DNA of 64,000 nucleotides. Origin: Fennellomyces sp. T-0311. Taxonomy: Eukaryota; Mucoromycota; Mucoromycetes; Mucorales; Lichtheimiaceae. Below the pieces are notes generated by a model. That model worked only from the letters and a program-made list of their open reading frames with translations. It made no database searches and had not been told where the DNA came from. The stretch covers positions 62,001 to 126,000 of the forward strand of contig JALLLT010000065.1 in the NCBI GenBank assembly GCA_025266875.1, read 5' to 3'. Positions 56,169 to 64,000 of the stretch are shown piece after piece. Made by a program: the position numbers and the translations under genes. The first letter of the stretch is position 1. Each line of letters starts with the position of its first letter.

Positions 56169-57240
56169 ATGTCGTCTTCTGAGAACACCCCTCGTCGTAC
56201 TACTCCTGAACCTGCTATGACCACCAAGAAGTCTAGCAAACGTGCGACAACTACCGAGCCTGGCGCACCTGATAAAAAAGGACGTGGTCGAAATTTCAAC
56301 ACGAAAGAAGACAAGCAACTTTGTGCTTCGTTCCTGGAGAAATCGGTCGACCCGATCGTTGGCCGTGACAAGAAGTTCATCGTCCATTGGGAGCAGGTCA
56401 CCGAGCATTTTAACTCCGAAAGGCAGTCTGCTGTCGATAAAGCAAACGAGAAGTTGAAGAAGGAGAAGTTCACGGAACGCCGTAGGAAGTCATTGATGCA
56501 TCGATGGAGTGCTATACACCCTAAAGTAAGCAGCTTCTGCTCATACTACGAGAGGGAATTGCGTACAATTGGAAGTGGAAATAATAATCCTGATACGCCG
56601 GTACATAAGTTCTTAATAGCTAGTTTACATTTATAGCCCTATACTCATGTTATCAATAAATGTGGATCATTTCTCAGCTCGATAACGCGCTCAACATGTA
56701 TCTCGAGGTGGAAGGCGAAGAATTCAAGTTTCTCGAATGCTGGAAAATCCTGCGCGAGTGCCCAAAGTGGGAATTGCACTGCGAGGAAGAGACTAAGAAG
56801 GAAGAGGCGAAGAAGCGCAAGAGGAGCGAAGGAGGTGAAGAAGAGGGCGATGAGAATGATGAGAGTGTGCAAGGCTCCATGCGCCCTATGGGAACCAAAA
56901 AGGCGAAAGACACGTTGCCCAGGCTCGTCTCAGCGAGATGAACCGCCGTGCTGACCTCGAGCTGCAGAAGCAGCATGCTAATTTGGCTGCTAAGCGCTAC
57001 GAGCTATTGAAGAGAGCAGACGAGCGCGAGGCCAAGCGTGATGCAATGATGAGAGATGCCAATGACAGAGAAATTATGTCGAAGGATCTCACCAACATGA
57101 GCCAGATCCAGCGCCAATATTTCGAGATCGTTCAAAAGGAGATCCTTGAAAGAAAATTGGCGGAAATGAAGGCGAAGACTGTTGCTATTCAGGTCGAAGG
57201 CGTTAGTTCTGATGATGAAGTGCACGATGAAGAAGAATAA
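56169..57240 (+). CDS. SANT/trihelix-like protein with NAM-associated-type domain, frameshifted
   Basis: Exon 1 (56169-56600) and exon 2 (from 56678) join in phase 0. Residues ~35-130 resemble the Myb/SANT-trihelix part (FNTKEDKQLCASFLEKSVDP, then RRRKSLMHRWSAIHPKVSSF). The NAM-associated-type C-terminal part follows (FKFLECWKILRECPKWELHC, then RPMGTKKAK). Near 56911-56917 one base is missing: the current frame ends at TGA 56939, while the next frame carries ARLSEMNRRADLELQKQ and a long coiled coil to TAA 57238. Such proteins occur as accessory factors of PIF/Harbinger transposons and as domesticated copies. No Harbinger nuclease is seen nearby. If the frameshift is real the protein loses its coiled coil. 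Confidence 0.6.
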
Positions 57241-59029
57241 AAGAAAGATGAAATCTATGCCGATGAAAATTATGATTAAAACTTGTAATACTTTTTGTAG
57301 AACTTTTAAAAGCTTATCAATTATTTATTTTCCTAATGCACCGTAGCGCGACTACACATGCTCGATCAAGTCGTTTTTTAGCTGATAATGCGTATCACTG
57401 TTCATGATCGCTTTATGACGAGCAACACGTTCGCTTACGGCGGCATTGTGCTCACGCGATGCAGGACTTTGATGACAAAGCCATACGTTTCTTGTATTTT
57501 TTTTATGTAGTTTTCGTTGTCGTTGTCGCATTTGGGAAACAATACTCCACATAAAAAGAAAGATTACGACGCGTAAATCACTCGGAAGCGGATAGTAGCC
57601 CTAGAACGCCAATACGCCTGTGTACCCCGATAATAATAGATATCCCCATCATATTCCCAATTAAGATATCAACAATACTCCATTTCCGGTAACCCTTTAC
57701 CACAGCAGTAGATATAAATACTGGTTGTAATCCTACATTGAACAAGAGAGGAATAAAGCCCGAGACTCACAGGATCCACTCTTTCTGATAGTCGAGACTT
57801 CCAAATTCCTCAACTACAATTACGCTCAACCTATACAACACAATTCAGTGAAACAAGGGAACACTAGTCGCTCTCAACTTCGCTTCCTTTAGCTTATACA
57901 AATTGGAGCAGGAGTGCACGTAGCTTTATCGTATAGCCCCCCTGGCAACTTAGCCATCTATGCTGCATAAGTAACAGTGACGAAACACCGGTTATCCGGG
58001 TAAATATTACGAGTGACTCGTGTAACCGATAGGCACGATGTACGTGCAGGCGTTTGAGCCCTCAGGAGGCTGTGGGATGATAAATTCGAAATATTCTAAT
58101 CGCATGTTAAAGAGAAAGGCGTGATTTAATATGAAGAAACGGGGAAGTGCGTAAAAGACAAGGCGGCGGCAGCGGCGGAGGTATTTATACAGAGGGCTAC
58201 AATAGCCAGCGTCCAAAATTGGGCCAGACAGAGATCTCGATGGTGCGACCTTCCTTATATATGGCAAACGAATGTTCTGGCAATTCGCCAAAACTTGGGG
58301 GGTTGGAAAATGTTAGCGAAATTTTGATGAAAAAAAAGTGGGGAAAAAAGTGCAAAGTTTATAAGTTGAAAAATGGTCTACGAAGCCTGAATCGCGCAGA
58401 AAAGAGGTTCCGGAAGGTTAGATTCAGTCAAATCGAGTTTTTTTGCTAGCGCGACCATAGAAATGTCCTAAAAAGCTCTTCATAAGTTGAAATGACGTAT
58501 ATTACAGAGAGCGCGGTATATTATATAGCGCAGCATCGTACTTTAAGATTTTTGCAGATTAGGGAGGGTTCTAGACGATTGTCGATGCAAACAAGGAAGA
58601 TCTTCTGTTGGAGCGAGAAGAAAGCAATTGGGCAGCAATACGGTTAGGCAATCACGCGGCAAGCGCAAAGGAGCGGCACTTTAGCATTTATAGAAGGCAG
58701 GAAGCATAGTGTATGGTAAAAAGCGGCATTTATTAAGATTGACGATGGACTTCTAAGTAATTAACAAGAGCATCACAAAGGAAGAGCGTTAAAGAGGTCT
58801 TATAAGCTTTATTCGGCAACAAGCGGACTTGTGCGCAAAGCAGCCGCAAAGATCACCATTATAAAAAGATAATATAATCAAATCAACAAGGATTTTATTT
58901 AAAGTTAATTATGCTTTACAAATGTGATACTAGCACAAGCAGACACAACAACAAACGGGAACAACATCACGCTAGTACCCCATCTCATTATAGTTTCATC
59001 GCAAGAGCAACATAACTCGCAAGCAAGAA

Positions 59030-59105
59030 AAGCTAAACCCTTTACCCCAAACCCCAAATTACTACACCTCAACACTCCCATACCCGCCATACACACCCTA
59101 CCTTT
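59030..59105 (-). repeat. Strand-skewed C-rich tract (G-rich on minus strand)
   Basis: Nearly G-free on the plus strand with runs ACCCTTTACCCCAAACCCC; on the minus strand this gives GGGGTTTGGGGTAAAGGG and more G runs, enough for a G-quadruplex. Confidence 0.6.
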
Positions 59106-62100
59106 TTTCCCTATTTGTTTCCAAATACAAATGTATACTTACAAAAAAGTGACAATACAGTTTCTACAAAGACAATGAGTATTATGTATGTAAAACAACT
59201 ATTTTGGTCAATGTATAATAGCTTCCATATGATAACATGGCCACTTAGTAACTGCCACATGATAATGAAGATCAGAATATCAGGTAATATCAAAGCATAT
59301 ACGACCCGGGTATAAAGAAATAAGTGATAACGCTCAGCGGTAAGCAGTGATAACGCAAAAAAGCATGGCCACAAGTGCCGTTAACGCCTTGAAACGGCCA
59401 GTCAATCATTGGCATCCACAAGTAACAGGACGATGGTCCCGAGAAAACGAAAAACAGTGTCTTGCTAATATTGAACACCAGATCGTTGACCCCACAAAGA
59501 ATCAGAACCAGAAGCATGGGCCCCAGAGATAGGATAGGCAAAGACTATGCGCAGCACCAAAAAGTCATGAGCAGCAAGCAATAGCTTGATCAAAACTGGA
59601 CAAGGGTCTGAGGCATATAACGAGGTATCACAGCCGACAACGCTTAGCTTGTCAAAACTTGAGGAACCATCGCCACCAGTACGACAGCAAGCAACCTTGA
59701 TCTGTGAGTACTTGAGCAACGCCACGCAACGACCAGAGACATCATAAGCACACGAGAGCGATAACACCAAGATAACATCACCGCAAATGTCATCTCGACT
59801 TGCTACGCCACCACATGAACCACATACGCCGAAAACAAGAGCTTGAATTTCGTCAGCAATGCTAACAGTGCGACCTTCCTAGAGGTTGATTGACAGCAAA
59901 AGCCATCTGCGGCGGTTTCCCAAATACAACCACAAGAAACAATAGTTGGTAAACAAGCGCATGGACGGACGGGTATCATCATAGGCAAAGCAAAGACAAG
60001 CGACAAGCAATCTCCAAGGCAGATCCCAAATTCCAGAAACAGTCGTAACAGCATAATCACAAAGGACACAAGGAGTACGTGTCGTTAGCGCCGTATGGGA
60101 ATAGCGCCGGGCACAATATAAATACGGAGTACCATAGGAGAATGACCATAAAAATGGCACCCCAAGGACAGTATCGACCACGCATGTAAGCGTAATTAAG
60201 CGACCTAGAATCTATTAGGCCATGCTGCCGATAAACGTAAATGGAAATGTACTACTTACTCCTGCTTTCAAGAACCGAATTAACAAGATCAGAGCCGTGA
60301 AATGATCTTACATGAGCACAGTGACTATATAAAACAAATGAGCGATATAGATCAAGCATTAGGAAAAGAACCATAATATAGTTACGTTAGTGACAGCCAG
60401 GTACGCCGCCTATATCGACCCCAAGATGTGATGTTCAGAAGCAACTGAAGATAAAAAGAAACCCATATTAAAAAACATGTCGTGAAATAAACGATCGATA
60501 ATTACCACCATCGATGATGTATTCTCCAAGGATAATAAGGGAACCGCAGCTATGATGGAATTCCATGATTAGCGATTAATCTGAGGAGGGTAATAATATC
60601 CGAATATACCATCTACGTAGACAGACGCTTGAAAGATATGCCCCAATGACTGTAACACAAAAGAGCGGGAACTATAATGAAATAGAATAAATGAATATGT
60701 ATTGTATGGTGATACACAAGCACAGAACTCACGACAGCAAAAGCACTATACCCAAGGGTACACCCACGGTTTTGGATCGGTTAAACGTGATAGGCCTTAA
60801 AAATCAATTGTAAGTTTACACAGTCAACATCACCACCAGAAACCATCTATTACACACCTTATTGAAGCAGAATTCCAAAGTTATCAAACAACGTATCGTT
60901 GTTAACACCGGTCCCCGGAAATTGCGCTTTATGGCTATTGTAGGAGGTACTTCGAGTGTTCTTGCATATGACACGGTGTAAATAATGAAATAGAGTCGAT
61001 CATTGAATTGTGAAAAAAGAGAAGGAAAGTGGTTACAAGTTAATGAAGCTAAAGGCCTTTTATACCCTTCCAAACTCACGTCTGGCGGAATTACACCCTC
61101 CGTTTTCCCAACTCCAATTAATCAAACAACCTGTTACCCGCTATGGTTACTTCCGAGGATAGTCCCTAAAAATTTACTACAACAACAAATTAGTGCGCCG
61201 CTTCGTGAGCAAATAAGGCTACAATGTTTACATAGGTATTTACTCATCGCACATTTCGCGGATCTCATGAAACCGGCCCCGTTACCACTTGACTAAGCGA
61301 TAACGATATGAAACCTTCGCTAAAACAACAAAGTTTTTTTGTCAACATGTTGAATGATCAGCAATATTCTCAGTACCCGGTCCAAGTCTCATAAAACATT
61401 AAACAATTTCTTTGACGCCAACATTTTCTTCTCACACTCGTGTCAAAATGGAGAAACGTTTTTTTATGCTGGAAATTCTGGTTAGAATAAACAGAAATCA
61501 AGTTAATGCTACTATATGGTAGCTCACATAACACCGCTCAGCAAAAAATACTGGAAGTGGATACATGTGTATTACCTAAACGTTTATCAATGGCAAAAGG
61601 TAAAACATACGGTCTTGGTTTCTTGTGGAGTTAAATTGTACGACCTAAACTAAAATGAGGCGGTCCAGATATCCGGATACCACGAATATAGTAACTGATG
61701 GTACCTTGGCGTCTGTGATCAAAACAGAAGCAGCACCCCTTTTTCAACATGAAACGTTTTCAACTCCACCGAAGCGATCAACTGGTTTCACCTCAACCGA
61801 AACAAACATGTGTGCGTTTTTGCTAATGACACAAACTATGTTTCAGGCCAGTGTAAACAGTCGCGGCTTTAAATCTTTCATTATCTCACATTATTTTAAA
61901 ATTCTCACGCAAGTCAAACATTTCTCTTTCGAAGCGAAGGAAGGTGCATCGTTGCATTAGTCCTGCTCTGTTTATTATCTACAAATAACAACCTACCTTG
62001 ACCATTACCAAGGATTCCAGTATTTGGATCAGCTGGAATCTGTGGTGATCGGATAAGCCTTGAATTGGGAATTCATTGACCTCACTGAAACAAAATATCT

Positions 62101-62854
62101 GCGAGAATACGAAACGGTTTTCAGTACCCCACTTAGTTAAACGAGCGATAAGCGCAAAGGTTCTTAGAGGACTTTGATTATCATCTTTTCCGGGATACAA
62201 AAAATTGATTAACATGGTGACCTATTTTTGTTTCTTTTAACGGGTAGTCCCAGGCAAGAGATAGAAGTGATATATGGGACGGCTTAGTTTGTGGTGCTAG
62301 CATAATTTGAGACCGAGATATAACAAAAAATAGGTCGACTTTGGGAAGAATTGGCCAAAGAGCCGGTGTGAGGACGGTAAATTTGAAAAGAACTTTCCTC
62401 GGCTGCTAGCTTTATAGGTAGTTCTTAGCAGTGGATAGGGGATAAATTGGTGTACAAAAGGGAGCAATAGATGCAGTGATGTAATGGGTGGTTGAGACGG
62501 GGAGGTTGACGCAGTAAAGGTGTCAAGTGATGGGCGATGGGGAGTGAACAGGTGCAGTGATTGGTACATAGGCATGTTGGGCGATTTTACTGTCCGGGTG
62601 ATCGGTGCAGTTCCGGATGTGTCGATGAAAGACACACTTGGACTTGTGCTACAAACAGTTTGGCGTAATGTCACGGAACGGTGGCCTTGGAATGTTGGTG
62701 TTGCTGCAAGGAATCATCTGAACGATCGGATAGCGTAGAACGCGATCCATTATTCCCACTGGTACGTGATGATAATGCTTTTCGGGGATACCAATGCAAA
62801 AGAAAAATGGGCGGTTGGGCAACTTTTTGAAACAAATAAACATCGGCTTTGACG

Positions 62855-62914
62855 GTGTTACGGAGAGTGTTACGAAGAGTGTTACGGAGAGTGTTACGGA
62901 GAGTGTTATTACGG
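62855..62914 (+). repeat. 12-bp minisatellite, about five units
   Basis: Units of GTGTTACGGAGA start at 62855, 62867, 62879, 62891 and 62903, the second and last with small changes. Confidence 0.9.
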
Positions 62915-64000
62915 ATGGTACTCACGATTAAAGTTGAGTCAAGGACAAGGCCAATACACTTTTGAGCAGTTGATCAAGTGGTGTGGATATGGAATCGTTG
63001 AAGCAAAAAATAGGAAGGGAGCTGATACAAAATGAGTGCTTATAAGACTATTGAAAAAAAAGCCATGTTATCAACCGATTGCTCTCCATAGAGATGTTTG
63101 TATGTAGGTACCGAGGACACAGAGCAATTGGCGTTTAGTGGGAGTCGGCGTGTGAAAACAATTTCCCAGATGGGAAGGTTGGTCCCCACAGCAGCTTTTG
63201 GTATCAGGTTCCATGTCAACGCCAGGTAAGTTGTTATGGCAATGTTGCAAAAGCATTTACTCAATGGGTTGCCTGCAGATGAAGCCTGAGTAAAACTGAG
63301 TGAAAATGTGCAAATGAGGCGAGTAAAAAGAAAGGAATGTACAAGAATGCGAGCATCGTTTCGAACGAAAGATGCAAGTTTGGACTACTCATTTCAGCTC
63401 CATTCAAATAGAGACATGCCTGCGCGAATCGTGCGATTCCACCTGAAGCTAAACGGAAAACAACAAGAACAGCTTTCGCAGTCGGGCAAGTTGTTTGTGG
63501 TGTTCATGGCGCTTGGCTTTGTCGAACTTGCTTCTTACTTTTTCTCTTTTAGATTGCCCCAAAGAAGCCGTTTCAGCAAGCATCCGAGCTGCAGGCCACT
63601 GAGAGAATACGTTGCCAGTGTCTTTCGAGACTGCCAATGGTATTCGATGTGAGTCTTCGCAGGTGCTTGGCATTCGTGAGACGTTAGGCTGGCAACGAAA
63701 ACACTGCCATGGCGGCTGGTGGCGTGTTTCTCTGGGTGTGCCAGGCCAGGACTCTCAGCGAGATGGTAAGTGTGCACATGGTTTTTCAATTTGTCTTTTT
63801 GATCTGTCTTTTAGATGCTCCAGCAAACGGATTTCAACAAGCATCGGAGACGTACGAGAGAGTCAAATGGGGTTGCGCGCATTGACGCTGCGATTACATG
63901 GTTTTTTTGCCTCCTCCGTTTCACTTGCTTTCCTGCGGACCCGTCAACGTCCCAACCTCATTCGGCGGACCCACAAGCTAAGGGGAGCCAATAAATAAAG

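Larger units (their letters stand above)
57241..64000. other. Gene-poor right end
   Basis: About 6.8 kb with short frames on both strands and no recognisable product. Includes a C-rich/G-poor tract at 59030-59105, clustered Cys/Leu-rich minus frames at 59111-60181, a 12-bp minisatellite at 62855-62914, and overlapping frames of 114-128 codons at 63308-63998 without known motifs. Confidence 0.4.

Noticed and set aside
59111..60181. Cluster of Cys/Leu-rich minus-strand frames
   Set aside because: Could be exons of an unknown gene, but no consistent donor-acceptor chain or recognisable domain was found.
63308..63998. Overlapping plus frames of 114 and 128 codons at the right edge
   Set aside because: No homology recognised and minus frames are equally open; evidence too weak to call a gene.
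1..64000. tRNA, rRNA and CRISPR arrays
   Set aside because: Looked by eye for B-box/TpsiC-like motifs and regularly spaced direct repeats; none convincing. A tRNAscan-SE run would settle it.

Overview
The window looks like nuclear DNA of a filamentous fungus, most likely an early-diverging one (Mucoromycota, probably Mucorales-like). The evidence is many short GT-AG introns (about 47-100 nt), compact intron-rich housekeeping genes, a Tudor-SN gene, a TRP/Flc-like channel, and abundant Tnp2 (CACTA-type), Tc1-like and LINE remnants. The genus cannot be fixed from this sequence. I saw no tRNA, rRNA or CRISPR array.

Layout. 1-11.6 kb is gene-dense: an aldo/keto reductase pseudogene cut by the window edge, a TRP-like channel, Tudor-SN, a PA-TM-RING ubiquitin ligase, a DUF202 membrane protein and a TTC9-like TPR protein, the last two convergent with overlapping stop codons. 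11.6-28.9 kb is an accessory and transposon island. It holds a LINE 3' relic, an unrecognised multi-exon gene related to a transposon accessory gene, a HET-domain gene, and a complete-looking 6.73-kb CACTA-like transposon (19127-25859) with matching terminal inverted repeats, a 3-bp GAA duplication and three open multi-exon or single-exon genes. 28.9-39 kb is gene-dense again: NoxR-like (TPR + PB1), RRP3/DDX47 helicase, an unknown membrane-anchored protein, and an F-box/LRR protein. 39-46.8 kb is a second repeat island: a decayed Tc1-like transposase, a glutamine-rich pseudogene whose nonsense codons are nearly all TAA/TAG in a Gln-rich reading frame, and a striking array of about ten TGCCAA motifs every ~22 bp. 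46.8-50.4 kb holds a small unknown gene, PET117, a divergent ubiquitin-like/eS31 fusion gene and UBC7/UBE2G2. 50.5-64 kb is gene-poor: a LINE 3' relic just upstream of UBC7, unrecognised decayed ORFs, a SANT/NAM-associated-type (Harbinger-like accessory) gene with a frameshift, a G-rich/C-rich skewed tract and a 12-bp minisatellite.

How the genes work together. There is no single pathway. The housekeeping genes cover RNA metabolism (Tudor-SN, RRP3), protein turnover (RING ligase, UBC7, F-box), ribosome biogenesis (eS31 fusion), respiration (PET117) and ROS signalling (NoxR). The most interesting unit is the CACTA-like element with two unnamed accessory proteins transcribed opposite to the transposase, followed by the Ubl-eS31 fusion whose Ubl has lost most ubiquitin-specific residues.
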